DNA from: Actinomadura sp. NBRC 104425
GTDB taxonomy: Bacteria; Actinomycetota; Actinomycetes; Streptosporangiales; Streptosporangiaceae
Direction of reading: 5' to 3'
Length of the DNA stretch: 64,000 nucleotides
NCBI RefSeq assembly: GCF_030269545.1
Contig: NZ_BSTN01000028.1
Span: 18,488-82,487, forward strand
The position numbers and the translations under genes are program-made. Position 1 is the stretch's first letter, and each line of letters starts with the position of its first letter. Below the pieces are notes generated by a model. The model was not told where the DNA came from, did not search any database, and saw nothing but the letters and a program-made list of their open reading frames with translations. This document shows, piece by piece, positions 1-7,518 of this stretch.

Positions 1-227
1 TCGCGGTCGGCCGCGACGCGGTACCACTGCTCTGCCCGCTCGTACTCGCCGCGGTCCCGCAGCACCGCGGCCAGCGTGCGGACACAGGACGCGTCGCCCG
101 CGCGGCCGGCCCGCTCGAGCCAGGGCAGGGCCGCGTCGATGTCGCCTCGATCCATGAGCCGCCGGGCGTACGCGGCCGGGTCGTGCATGCTGTTTTCGGT
201 TGTGGTCGGGGAGGCGAATTCGGACAT
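1..227 (-). CDS. Tetratricopeptide/Sel1-like repeat protein, N-terminal part
   Basis: The reverse strand reads open from an ATG at 227 to the window edge, giving about 75 residues of the N-terminus. After a short polar start it continues with helical repeat-like sequence (MDRGDIDAALPWLERAGRAG, then a second helix pair with EYERAEQWYRVAAD). This AALPWLERAG / RAEQWYRVAA pattern is typical of TPR or Sel1 repeats, which are protein-protein interaction scaffolds. The C-terminal part, and so the full domain architecture, lies outside the window. The start is the first ATG in frame; I see no strong ribosome binding site. Function unknown. Confidence 0.6.
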   Translation of the reverse strand, partial: MSEFASPTTTENSMHDPAAYARRLMDRGDIDAALPWLERAGRAGDASCVRTLAAVLRDRGEYERAEQWYRVAADR

Positions 228-277
228 CCGGCATAGGTATCAGAGAACGTGGTGGCGCGTCCGGAATTCGCCGAGGG

Positions 278-352
278 GCGGGCCGACCGGATTCGAACCG
301 GCGTCCTCCCGGGTTTTGAGCCCGGGCGCGACGACCTCTGCGCTACGGCCCG
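278..352 (-). tRNA. Class I tRNA, anticodon CAA (Leu codon UUG?), atypical
   Basis: The reverse strand folds as a cloverleaf. The acceptor stem CGGGCCG/CGGCCCG is followed by TA at positions 8-9 and a D stem GCGC/GCGC. The anticodon stem CCGGG/CCCGG carries the loop CTCAAAA (anticodon CAA). A short variable loop of about six bases precedes the T arm GCCGG-TTCGAAT-CCGGT. Two more flanking bases on each side (GG/CC) extend the acceptor pairing to nine. CAA should read leucine UUG, but bacterial tRNA-Leu is class II with a long variable arm, and this molecule has none. The spacer base between D and anticodon stems also seems missing. It is either a divergent tRNA or a tRNA-like gene; amino acid identity is uncertain. 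No CCA is encoded. Confidence 0.65.
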
Positions 353-421
353 CCGCCACGCAGCCTAGTGCCGACCGGTGGGACGCGAATGGCCACAGGG
401 GATGCGGGCATGATCTGGACC

Positions 422-784
422 ATGAGCACACCGGCCAACCCCAGGGTGCGCCGGGCCTACGACGAGCCCGAACCCCAGGACGGCACACGCGTCCTCGTGG
501 ACCGTCTGTGGCCGCGTGGCCTGTCCAAGGACTCCGCGCGCATCGACGAGTGGCTCAAGGACGTCGCCCCGTCGACCGAGCTGCGCCGCTGGTACGGGCA
601 CGACGTGTCGCGCTATGAGGAGTTCTGCCGCCGCTACGAAGCCGAGCTCGCCGACGAGGCCCACGCGCGGGCACTGGACCGCCTCCGGGAGCTCGCCGCG
701 TCCGGCCCCCTGACCCTGCTGACCGCCACCAAGGACGTGGAGCACAGCCAGGTCCCCACTCTTCTCAAAGCCCTGTCAGGGTGA
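422..784 (+). CDS. DUF488 family protein
   Basis: A 120-residue protein of the DUF488 family, small cytoplasmic proteins of unknown biochemical role. The family core is visible: RVLVDRLWPRGLSKD near residue 25, then IDEWLKDVAPSTELRRWYGH, and TLLTATKDVEHSQ near the C-terminus, which is the usual end of the family. I start it at the ATG at 422 (MSTPANPRVRR) because the conserved part begins right after it; in-frame ATGs at 368, 389 and 410 would only add non-conserved sequence. It stands alone between a tRNA and a hydrolase relic on the other strand. Confidence 0.85.
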   Translation: MSTPANPRVRRAYDEPEPQDGTRVLVDRLWPRGLSKDSARIDEWLKDVAPSTELRRWYGHDVSRYEEFCRRYEAELADEAHARALDRLRELAASGPLTLLTATKDVEHSQVPTLLKALSG

Positions 785-819
785 GCCGGGGGCGCCGGCG
801 CGGGTTTCCTCGGGGCGCG

Positions 820-1115
820 TCACGGTGACGTGGAGCTCGGCCCGGTGCCGTGTGTACGGACGGCCCGTGCCACCTCCTGCGGGTGCGTCAGGTGCGGGTG
901 GCGCCCCGCGTCCTCGACGACCGTCACGGTGGCGTGGGGAAGCGCGGCCAGCAGTTCCTGGCCCTCGGGGGTGAGCGGATCGCGCCCAGCGGCGGATCGT
1001 CGCGGCGGTGTCCGGCATGGCCGGCCCGTGGCGTGCGGCGAAGTCCCGCGCCGAGGCGGTGGGGTAGCGGTCGCCGGACAGGAACGGGCCGCAAGGCCGG
1101 GCTTCTCGGCTCCGG
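820..1115 (-). pseudogene. Alpha/beta-hydrolase C-terminal relic, frameshifted
   Basis: On the reverse strand one frame encodes CGPFLSGDRYPTASARDF followed by AMPDTAATIR. The neighbouring frame takes over with DPLTPEGQELLAALPHATV, then VVEDAGRHPHLTHPQEVARAV, and stops at TGA (822-820). The second part has the shape of the terminal segment of an alpha/beta hydrolase: the DPLTP loop before the acid residue and a GRHPHL/THP catalytic-His region. A frame change joins the halves, and no N-terminal nucleophile-elbow part is present. I read it as a decayed hydrolase next to the MarR regulator; a sequencing error cannot be excluded. The family call rests on pattern recognition only. Confidence 0.45.
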
Positions 1116-1142
1116 CCTGCGCCGCGAATGACCGATGAGATA

Positions 1143-1160
1143 GTTAATACATGTATTAAC
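1143..1160. promoter_or_regulatory. Palindromic operator upstream of the MarR gene
   Basis: GTTAATACATGTATTAAC is a perfect 18-bp palindrome, AT-rich inside GC-rich DNA, 23 bp before the MarR start codon. A near copy lies upstream of hmgA (1807-1826). The size and symmetry fit a MarR dimer site, so the regulator probably represses itself and the downstream catabolic operon. Confidence 0.7.
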
Positions 1161-1183
1161 CATCTGCGGCTAGCCTTGGGGGC

Positions 1184-1720
1184 ATGGCGGGTGAGGGTGG
1201 GACGGACGCGTTGGACTTCTGGTCGTTCGTCGAGCTGGCCGAGCGGAGGCTGGCGGAGGAGTTCGGGTTCCGGCACCGGACGGCCACGCGGCTGCTGCTG
1301 ACGTTGAACCGGGCCTCGGCGATCGTCACCTACGACCTGGAGGCGGCGGTGCACCGGCCGCGCGGGCTGTCGTGGGCGGGGTTCCGGCTGCTGTTCGTCA
1401 CCTGGCTGGCGGGCCCGCTGGAGCCGGGGCGGGCCGCCGCGGTGGCGGGGATGACCAGGGCGGCGGTGTCCAACCTGGCCAAGTCGCTGGAGGCCGACGG
1501 GCTGCTGGTGCGCTCCCCGGGCGAGCGGGACGGCCGGACGGTGGTGCTGTCGCTGACCGAGCGGGGGCAGGAGGCGATGCTGGAGGTGTTCGCCGCGCAG
1601 AACGCCCGCGAGCGGCAGTGGGCGGACGCGCTGACCGAGACCGAGCAGGACATCCTGATCATGCTGCTGAACAAGCTGATCGCGGGCCGCCAACGGTTCG
1701 ACGCGCGCGAGCGCAGCTGA
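1184..1720 (+). CDS. MarR-family regulator, probable repressor of the homogentisate operon
   Basis: A 178-residue winged helix-turn-helix protein. The recognition helix and wing are clear around residues 87-127 (MTRAAVSNLAKSLEADGLL, RSPGERDGRTVVLSLTERG), the MarR signature. A longer than usual N-terminal helical region (about 45 residues) comes first. It sits directly upstream of, and in the same direction as, the homogentisate catabolic genes. Both its own promoter region and that of hmgA carry the same AT-rich palindrome. I infer that it is a local repressor whose ligand is homogentisate or a related aromatic acid; the ligand is not shown by the sequence. The start at 1184 is the ATG following the palindrome. 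Confidence 0.85.
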   Translation: MAGEGGTDALDFWSFVELAERRLAEEFGFRHRTATRLLLTLNRASAIVTYDLEAAVHRPRGLSWAGFRLLFVTWLAGPLEPGRAAAVAGMTRAAVSNLAKSLEADGLLVRSPGERDGRTVVLSLTERGQEAMLEVFAAQNARERQWADALTETEQDILIMLLNKLIAGRQRFDARERS

Positions 1721-1806
1721 CGGGCCGACCGAGCCCTCGCCGGGCCGCGCCCGATTCGCTCCCTACCAGGGGGTACCAGGGGTGGCGGACGACGTCGGAT
1801 GATGCG

Positions 1807-1826
1807 ATAGTAAATGCATTAACTAT
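1807..1826. promoter_or_regulatory. Imperfect palindrome, MarR operator before hmgA
   Basis: ATAGTAAATGCATTAACTAT is a 20-bp inverted repeat with a single mismatched pair, 33 bp before the hmgA start. Its core (TTAAT-CAT-type centre with outer AGT/ACT) matches the perfect palindrome at 1143-1160, suggesting that the same MarR dimer binds both. Confidence 0.65.
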
Positions 1827-1858
1827 TTCGCCCAGGCGGCTGCGAGGAGGGACGCATC

Positions 1859-3052
1859 ATGGCGTACTACCGGCAGGTCGGCGACGTGCCGCCCAAGCGG
1901 CACATCCAGCACCGGGACGGCGGCGGACGGCTCTACTTCGAGGAGCTGATGGGCGAGGAGGGCTTCTCGTCCGACTCCTCGCTGCTGTACCACCGCGAGA
2001 TCCCCTCGGCGATCGTGGATTCGCAGCCGTGGGACATCCCGGACGCGACCACGACGCCCAACCATCCGCTCCGGCCCCGGCATCTGAAGCTGCACGACCT
2101 GTTCCCCAAGGAGACGTGGGGCGAGACCGACGCCGTCACCGGGCGCAGGCTCATCCTGGGCAACGGCGACGTGCGCATCTCCTACGTGGTCGCGGCCGCG
2201 CCCTCGCCGCTGTACCGCAACGCGCTGGGCGACGAGGTCGTCTACGTGGAGTCGGGGACGGCGACCGTGGAGACCGTCTTCGGTGAGCTGCAGGCGAGGG
2301 AAGGCGACTACGTCGTCATCCCGACGTCCACCACGCACCGGTGGCTGCCCGAGGGGGACGTGCCGCTGCGCGCGTACGCCATCGAGGCCAACGGGCACGT
2401 CGCGCCGCCCAAGCGCTACCTGTCGCGGTTCGGGCAGTTCCTGGAGCACGCCCCGTACTGCGAGCGCGACCTGCACGGGCCCCAGGAGCCGCTCCTGCGC
2501 GACGGCACCGACGTGGAGGTCCTGGTCAAGCACCGCACGTCGGCGGGGGTCGTCGGCACCCGGCTCACCTACGCGCGGCACCCGTTCGACGTGGTGGGGT
2601 GGGACGGCTGCCTCTACCCGTTCACCTTCAACGTCAGCGACTTCGAGCCGATCACGGGGCGGGTCCACCAGCCGCCGCCCGTGCACCAGGTGTTCGAGGG
2701 GCCGGGGTTCGTGGTGTGCAACTTCGTCCCGCGCAAGGTGGACTACCACCCCCTGGCCATCCCGGTGCCGTACTACCACTCCAACGTGGACTCCGACGAG
2801 GTCATGTTCTACTGCGGCGGCGACTACGAGGCGCGCAAGGGCTCGGGCATCGCGCAGGGGTCGGTGTCGGTGCACCCGGGCGGCACCCCGCACGGGCCGC
2901 AGCCCGGCGCCTACGAAGGCGGCATCGGCGTGGACTTCTTCGACGAGCTGGCCGTCATGGTGGACACGTTCCGGCCGCTGGAGCTGGGCGAGGGCGGCCT
3001 GGCCTGCGAAGACCCCGCCTACGCGTGGAGCTGGGCGGGAGGGCGGCGATGA
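1859..3052 (+). CDS. hmgA: Homogentisate 1,2-dioxygenase
   Basis: Opens the aromatic ring of homogentisate to maleylacetoacetate in tyrosine/phenylalanine breakdown; a cytosolic Fe(II) cupin enzyme. At 397 residues it is in the range of the shorter bacterial type. Recognisable segments are HIQHRDGGGRLYFEELMGEEGF near the N-terminus, a cupin part (YVESGTATVETVFGELQARE), and the iron-site region (PPPVHQVFEGPGFVVCNFVP followed by YHSNVDSDEVMFYCGGDY). A strong ribosome site (GGAGGG) lies about 8 bases before the ATG. The stop overlaps the next start (ATGA), indicating translational coupling with the following gene. The palindrome at 1807-1826 probably mediates MarR control. Confidence 0.93.
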   Translation: MAYYRQVGDVPPKRHIQHRDGGGRLYFEELMGEEGFSSDSSLLYHREIPSAIVDSQPWDIPDATTTPNHPLRPRHLKLHDLFPKETWGETDAVTGRRLILGNGDVRISYVVAAAPSPLYRNALGDEVVYVESGTATVETVFGELQAREGDYVVIPTSTTHRWLPEGDVPLRAYAIEANGHVAPPKRYLSRFGQFLEHAPYCERDLHGPQEPLLRDGTDVEVLVKHRTSAGVVGTRLTYARHPFDVVGWDGCLYPFTFNVSDFEPITGRVHQPPPVHQVFEGPGFVVCNFVPRKVDYHPLAIPVPYYHSNVDSDEVMFYCGGDYEARKGSGIAQGSVSVHPGGTPHGPQPGAYEGGIGVDFFDELAVMVDTFRPLELGEGGLACEDPAYAWSWAGGRR

Positions 3053-3882
3053 CCGTTCCCGCGTTCGCCCGCGGACTGTTCGACGACGCGGCGGTGTTCC
3101 CCCCTGGGTCGATGCCGCTGCCCAACGCCGTCCCCGCGCACCGCGCGCACAAGCGCGCCGACTACGCCGAGCTGGTCGGCTCGTTCGTCGTCGCGGCGCC
3201 CATGCTGGACGACCTGCGCGCCCAGCCGGGAGAGCCGTTCCCGCTCATCGTGACGGCGCCCGAGGGCCCGCGCCAGGCCGCCGAGGCCGCCAGGGCCGAC
3301 GACGTGCAATCCGTTGAGGTCGCGGTGCCGGCGGGGATGCCGGTGGACGAGTTCTTCGCCGAGCTGCGGCAGGTGAAGGGCGCGACCGTGGTGGTGGAGG
3401 TGCCGCGGGACGAGCGGCGGCCGCAGATCGTCGCCGGGCTGGCCGGCACCGACATGACGGCCAAGTTCCGCACCGGCGGCGTGCGGGCCGAGATGTATCC
3501 GGACGAGGCCGAACTGGCCGCCGCGATCAAGGCGGTGGTGGACGCGGGCGTGCCGTTCAAGGCCACCGCCGGGCTGCACCACGCCGTGCGCAACACCGAC
3601 CCGGAGACCGGCTTCGAGCAGCACGGCTTCCTCAACGTGCTGCTGACGGTCGACGACGCGCTCGACGGGCGCTCTGAACGCGAACTGGCGCGCACGCTGG
3701 GCGAACGCGACGGCGCGGTGCTCGCCGAGCGCGTCCGGCGGCTGGACGGGGCGCGGGTCGCCGCCGTCCGCAGCCGGTTCCTGTCGTTCGGCACGTGCAG
3801 CATCGACGAACCCCTGACCGACCTGGTGGCGCTGGGGCTGCTCCCGGCGGCCCTCGCGGAAACCGAAGGAGTAGCCCGATGA
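3049..3882 (+). CDS. Unknown protein coupled between hmgA and fahA
   Basis: A 277-residue cytoplasmic protein with no signal peptide or membrane segment. Its ATG overlaps the hmgA stop and its TGA overlaps the fahA start, so it is locked into the homogentisate operon. I do not recognise a named family. Alternating beta-alpha segments and phosphate/metal-like turns (TAKFRTGGVRAE, VPFKATAGLHHAVRNTDPET, RFLSFGTCSIDEP) suggest a TIM-barrel-like fold, but that is inference. The pathway needs maleylacetoacetate isomerase between the two flanking enzymes and none is encoded here. This protein could therefore supply that step or regulate it; no residue proves this. Confidence 0.75.
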   Translation: MTVPAFARGLFDDAAVFPPGSMPLPNAVPAHRAHKRADYAELVGSFVVAAPMLDDLRAQPGEPFPLIVTAPEGPRQAAEAARADDVQSVEVAVPAGMPVDEFFAELRQVKGATVVVEVPRDERRPQIVAGLAGTDMTAKFRTGGVRAEMYPDEAELAAAIKAVVDAGVPFKATAGLHHAVRNTDPETGFEQHGFLNVLLTVDDALDGRSERELARTLGERDGAVLAERVRRLDGARVAAVRSRFLSFGTCSIDEPLTDLVALGLLPAALAETEGVAR

Positions 3883-5069
3883 CCCGGATCGACGTTCCCG
3901 ACGGCTCGCCCTTCGGCGTCGGCAACCTCCCCTACGGCGTTTTCTCCACTCCCGGAACCGCGCCCCGGGTCGGGGTGCGCCTCGGCGATTCGGTGATCGA
4001 TCTGGCGGTCGCGCTGGACGACGGCGTTTTCGCCCGGCCCTCGCTCAACGCGTTCATGGCGCAGGGGCCGCGCCGCTGGGCGGAAATCCGGGAACGGATC
4101 ACCGAACTGGCGCACGGGGACGTGCCGGACGCGGCAGTTCACGAGTCGTCCCAGGTCAGGCTGCATCTGCCGGTCGAAGTGGCGGACTACGTCGACTTCT
4201 ACGCCTCCGAGCACCACGCGTCCAATCTTGGCCGGCTGTTCCGCCCGGACTCCGAACCGCTCATGCCGAACTGGAAGCACCTTCCCGTCGGCTACCACGG
4301 CCGCGCCGGGACGGTCGTGGTGTCCGGCACCGACATCGTCCGGCCCTGCGGGCAGCGCAAGACCCCGGCCGACGCCGCGCCCGAGTTCGGGCCGAGCCGC
4401 CGTCTCGACATCGAGGCCGAACTCGGCTTCATCGTCGGCGTCGGCTCGCCGCTCGGCACGCCGATGGCGTGCGAGGAGTTCGCCGAGCACGTCTTCGGCG
4501 CGGTGCTCGTCAACGACTGGTCGGCCCGCGACATCCAGGCGTGGGAGTACGTGCCGCTCGGTCCGTTCCTGGGCAAGAGCTTCGCCACGTCGGTGTCGCC
4601 GTGGGTGGTGCCGCTCGCGGCGCTGGAGCACGCGCGCGTCCCCACCCCGCCGCAGCAGCCCGAGCCGCTCCCCTACCTGCGGGAGAAGGAGCCGTGGGGG
4701 CTGGACATCGACATGACCGTCAGCTGGAACGGGCAGGTCGTCTCGCGTCCGCCGTACCGGGAGATGTACTGGTCGCCAGCGCAGATGCTGGCGCACATGA
4801 CCGTCAACGGCGCCAGTGCGCGCACCGGCGACCTGTTCGCCTCGGGCACCGTCTCCGGCCCGGAGAAGGACCAGCGCGGCGCGTTCATCGAGCTGACCTG
4901 GGGCGGCCGCGAGCCGCTGCGGGTCAACGGCGAGGAGCGCACCTTCCTGGAGGACGGCGACGAGGTCGCCGTCTCCGCGACCGCGCCCGGCGCCGACGGA
5001 TCCGTCGTGGGCTTCGGTGAAGTGCGCGGACGCGTCCTACCGGCGGGGTCCGGCCGCCGGACCGAGTGA
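3879..5069 (+). CDS. fahA: Fumarylacetoacetase
   Basis: Cleaves fumarylacetoacetate to fumarate and acetoacetate, the last step of tyrosine breakdown. The 396-residue protein has an N-terminal SH3-like part (SPFGVGNLPYGVFSTPG) and a C-terminal FAH barrel. The FAH signatures are strong: YVDFYASEHHASNLGRLFRP, then LPVGYHGRAGTVVVSGTD, DIEAELGFIVGVGSPLG, NDWSARDIQAWEYVPLGPFL, and GDLFASGTVSGPEKDQRGAF. These contain the metal-binding acidic residues and the catalytic His region of the family. The start overlaps the preceding stop (ATGA), making it the third gene of a coupled operon. No terminator is obvious directly behind it. Confidence 0.95.
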   Translation: MTRIDVPDGSPFGVGNLPYGVFSTPGTAPRVGVRLGDSVIDLAVALDDGVFARPSLNAFMAQGPRRWAEIRERITELAHGDVPDAAVHESSQVRLHLPVEVADYVDFYASEHHASNLGRLFRPDSEPLMPNWKHLPVGYHGRAGTVVVSGTDIVRPCGQRKTPADAAPEFGPSRRLDIEAELGFIVGVGSPLGTPMACEEFAEHVFGAVLVNDWSARDIQAWEYVPLGPFLGKSFATSVSPWVVPLAALEHARVPTPPQQPEPLPYLREKEPWGLDIDMTVSWNGQVVSRPPYREMYWSPAQMLAHMTVNGASARTGDLFASGTVSGPEKDQRGAFIELTWGGREPLRVNGEERTFLEDGDEVAVSATAPGADGSVVGFGEVRGRVLPAGSGRRTE

Positions 5070-5157
5070 CCACCGTGATCAACCGATAGCAAATCGTAAT
5101 GTCGCGGGCCGTCCCCGCAGTCCGAACAACAGGTATTTTTCCAACATCATCTATTTT

Positions 5158-5177
5158 TGACCTATCATTCGAGGTCA
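5158..5177. promoter_or_regulatory. Inverted repeat TGACCT-N8-AGGTCA upstream of the L,D-transpeptidase
   Basis: Two 6-base arms, TGACCT and AGGTCA, are separated by eight bases inside an AT-rich stretch (5133-5170) about 45 bp before the transpeptidase start. It has the shape of an operator, but no regulator is known from the sequence. Confidence 0.35.
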
Positions 5178-5219
5178 CTCTGCCCCTTCTACAGGGCGGA
5201 AAGTCGGGGACGGCCTGGG

Positions 5220-6434
5220 GTGGCACAGTTGCGTACACGCGGCATCGCTGATCGACGTCGGGCGGCCGGAATCGTTCTGCTGGTCGGAACGCTCGGGCTG
5301 GCGGCCTGCTCATCCTCCGAGGCTCACAAGACCACGACGACGGGCGGTGACACCAAGGTGCCCGCCGCCCAGGTGACGATCACCCCTGCCCAGGGCACCG
5401 AGAAGGCGCGCCCCGACCGCGGCGTGGTGGTGAAGGCGACCGGCGGGGCACTGCAGTCGGTCAGTGTCACCGCGAACGGCAGCCAGGTGGAGGGCGTCTT
5501 CAACGCCCAGCGCACCGAATGGCGGTCCAAGTGGACGCTGCGTCCCGGCACCAAGTACACGGTGACGTCCACGGCCAAAAACTCCATCGGCACCGTTTCG
5601 CAGGCCAGCAGCACGTTCCGCACGCTCAAGCCGAGCGCCGCGCAGACCGCGACCGCCTCGCTGGACTGGATTCTGGAGGGCAACCGCGGCAAGACCTACG
5701 GCGTCGGCATGCCGATCATCATCGACTTCAGCCGTCCGGTGGCCAACAAGGAGGCGGTCGAGCGGGCCCTTGAGGTCACCGCGGAGAAGCCGGTCGAGGG
5801 CGCCTGGCGGTGGGTGGGCGACCAGAAGGTCATCTACCGCACCAAGACGTACTGGCCCGCGCACCAGACAGTGAAGCTGAAGGCGCACCTGGCGGGGGTG
5901 CGGGTCGCCAAGGGCGTCTACGCCACCAAGGACCTCAACCGCACCTTCGAGATCGGCGCCGCCCGGATCACCAAGATCAACATGAAGAAGCACCGCATGA
6001 CGGTGCGGGTGGACGGCAAGAAGGTGCGCTCGGTGCCGGTCAGCGGCGGCAACGGGCAGACCTTGGAGTACACCACCACCAGCGGCACGCACCTGACCAT
6101 GGAGAAGGGCAACCCGGTGCGGATGACCGCGCCCGGCCGCAAGAAGGGCGACCCCGGCTACTACGACCTGCTGGTCAACTGGGCGGTCCGCATCTCCAAC
6201 AGCGGCGAGTACCTGCACCAGTCGATGGGCGAGGAGTACTGCCTGGGCCGGGCCAACTGCAGCCACGGCTGCGTCCGCCAGCCCGCCAAGGACGCGATCT
6301 GGTTCTACCGCACCGTGCAGCCGGGCGACGTCGTCGACATCACCGGCACCAAGCGCAAGCTGCAGTGGGACAACGGCTGGTCGTTCTGGCAGATGCCCTA
6401 CGAGACCTGGAAGAAGGGCAGCGCACTGACCTGA
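5220..6434 (+). CDS. L,D-transpeptidase lipoprotein (YkuD family)
   Basis: A 404-residue exported enzyme that forms 3-3 cross-links in peptidoglycan. The N-terminus has a charged region, a hydrophobic stretch (GIVLLVGTLGLAAC) and a lipobox (LAAC-SSS), so it is anchored as a lipoprotein. Two Ig-like domains follow (about residues 45-230), as in mycobacterial Ldt enzymes. The YkuD domain ends with the catalytic motif SHGCVRQPAKDA, placing the nucleophile at about Cys351. I start it at GTG 5220 because that gives a normal signal peptide; the frame is open from 5157 but upstream sequence is not signal-like. It is transcribed alone, with a strong hairpin behind it (6454-6491). Confidence 0.9.
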   Translation: MAQLRTRGIADRRRAAGIVLLVGTLGLAACSSSEAHKTTTTGGDTKVPAAQVTITPAQGTEKARPDRGVVVKATGGALQSVSVTANGSQVEGVFNAQRTEWRSKWTLRPGTKYTVTSTAKNSIGTVSQASSTFRTLKPSAAQTATASLDWILEGNRGKTYGVGMPIIIDFSRPVANKEAVERALEVTAEKPVEGAWRWVGDQKVIYRTKTYWPAHQTVKLKAHLAGVRVAKGVYATKDLNRTFEIGAARITKINMKKHRMTVRVDGKKVRSVPVSGGNGQTLEYTTTSGTHLTMEKGNPVRMTAPGRKKGDPGYYDLLVNWAVRISNSGEYLHQSMGEEYCLGRANCSHGCVRQPAKDAIWFYRTVQPGDVVDITGTKRKLQWDNGWSFWQMPYETWKKGSALT

Positions 6435-6453
6435 CCCCCCTTCACGACTCCAT

Positions 6454-6491
6454 CGACGGACGCGGCCACCGCAACGGTGCCGCGTCCGTCG
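6454..6491. terminator. Strong hairpin after the L,D-transpeptidase gene
   Basis: Arms CGACGGACGCGGC and GCCGCGTCCGTCG pair perfectly (13 bp) around a 12-base loop, 20 bp after the stop codon. No T-run follows, as is common in actinomycetes. Confidence 0.75.
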
Positions 6492-6644
6492 GCGTTCAAG
6501 GCCGCCACGAGCCCCGACCGCCGGGACGCCCACCTCGCAGCCGCCGACACTCGCGGCGGGCGAGCCGCTCGTTCAGCCTTGAGCGTTAGACCAGGACACC
6601 GCCGTCCACTCGGGCCCGCCGACGGAGCCGCCGCAGGCGAGTGA

Positions 6645-6672
6645 GCCCCGCATCCTCCATGGGTGCGGGGGC
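6645..6672 (-). terminator. Hairpin after the sugar permease operon
   Basis: GCCCCGCA and TGCGGGG(GC) pair around an 11-base loop just beyond the stop codon of the last permease gene on the reverse strand, consistent with termination of the importer operon. Confidence 0.5.
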
Positions 6673-6687
6673 CTCGTGTCGGCTCTG

Positions 6688-7518
6688 TCAGCCCTTGACC
6701 GCACCGGATGTCAGTCCCGCGACGATCCGCCGCTGGAACAGCAGCACGATCACCACGACCGGGATCGTCACCACCACGGCCGCGGCGCAGACCGCCGTGG
6801 TGGGCTGCTCGAACTGCGACTGGCCGGTAAAGAACGCCAGCGCCGCGGGCACCGGCCGGGCCCGGTCGGTGGAGGTGAGCGAGATGCCGAAGACGAAGTC
6901 GTTCCAGCAGAAGAAGAACGTCAGGATCGCCGCGGTGAACACCCCCGGCGCCGCCAGCGGCACGATCACCTTGCGGAAGGCCTGCCAGGTGGTGGCCCCG
7001 TCCACCTGCGCGGCCTGTTCCAGCTCCCAGGGGATCTCGCGGAAGAACGCCGACAGCGTCCAGATCGCCAGCGGCAGCGCGAACGAGATGTAGGGGATGA
7101 TCAGCCCCGGCCAGGTGTCGTACAGCCCGAGGTCGCGCCACAGGTCGAACAGCGGCCCGACCAGCGACACCACCGGGAACATCGCGATGGCCAGCGCAAA
7201 GGACAAAATCAGCCGCTTGCCCGGGAAGTCCAGCCGGGCGATCGCGTAGGCCACCAGCGTCGCGAGCACCACCCCGACGAACGTGGCGATCAGCGAGATC
7301 CCGATCGAGTTGATCAGCGCGGAGGTGAACAGGCCGGTGGAGAACACCGTCCGGTAGTTCTCCAGCGTCCAGTCGCGGGGGAAGAAGCCCCGGACGTTGC
7401 CGATCTCCCCGGGCTGCTTGAACGACAGCATCACGATCCACACGATCGGGAAGATCGTCCACAGCAGGATCAGCAGCGACGCGACGATCCACAGCGCCCG
7501 CGAGCGCCCCGTCTCCAT
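6688..7518 (-). CDS. sugB: Carbohydrate ABC importer permease (SugB-type)
   Basis: A 276-residue inner-membrane permease with six predicted membrane helices. The cytoplasmic EAA loop that contacts the ATPase is present (EQAAQVDGATTWQAFRKVIVP). FAIAMFPVVSLVGPLFDLWRDLGLYDTW-like sequence precedes it, as in MalG/SugB-type permeases. The start codon overlaps the stop of the upstream permease (TGATG), so the two subunits are coupled. The sugar is not shown by the sequence; trehalose is my inference from the resemblance of the whole operon to mycobacterial LpqY-SugA-SugB. No ATPase gene follows, so a shared ATPase such as MsiK/SugC would be needed. Confidence 0.88.
   Translation of the reverse strand: METGRSRALWIVASLLILLWTIFPIVWIVMLSFKQPGEIGNVRGFFPRDWTLENYRTVFSTGLFTSALINSIGISLIATFVGVVLATLVAYAIARLDFPGKRLILSFALAIAMFPVVSLVGPLFDLWRDLGLYDTWPGLIIPYISFALPLAIWTLSAFFREIPWELEQAAQVDGATTWQAFRKVIVPLAAPGVFTAAILTFFFCWNDFVFGISLTSTDRARPVPAALAFFTGQSQFEQPTTAVCAAAVVVTIPVVVIVLLFQRRIVAGLTSGAVKG

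Noticed and set aside
2341..3048. Long in-frame extension upstream of the unknown homogentisate gene, and similar extensions elsewhere (pyrD, E1-beta, SDR)
   Set aside because: The extensions overlap genes with clear family identity in another frame and have no ribosome site; the shorter starts fit the operon overlaps.
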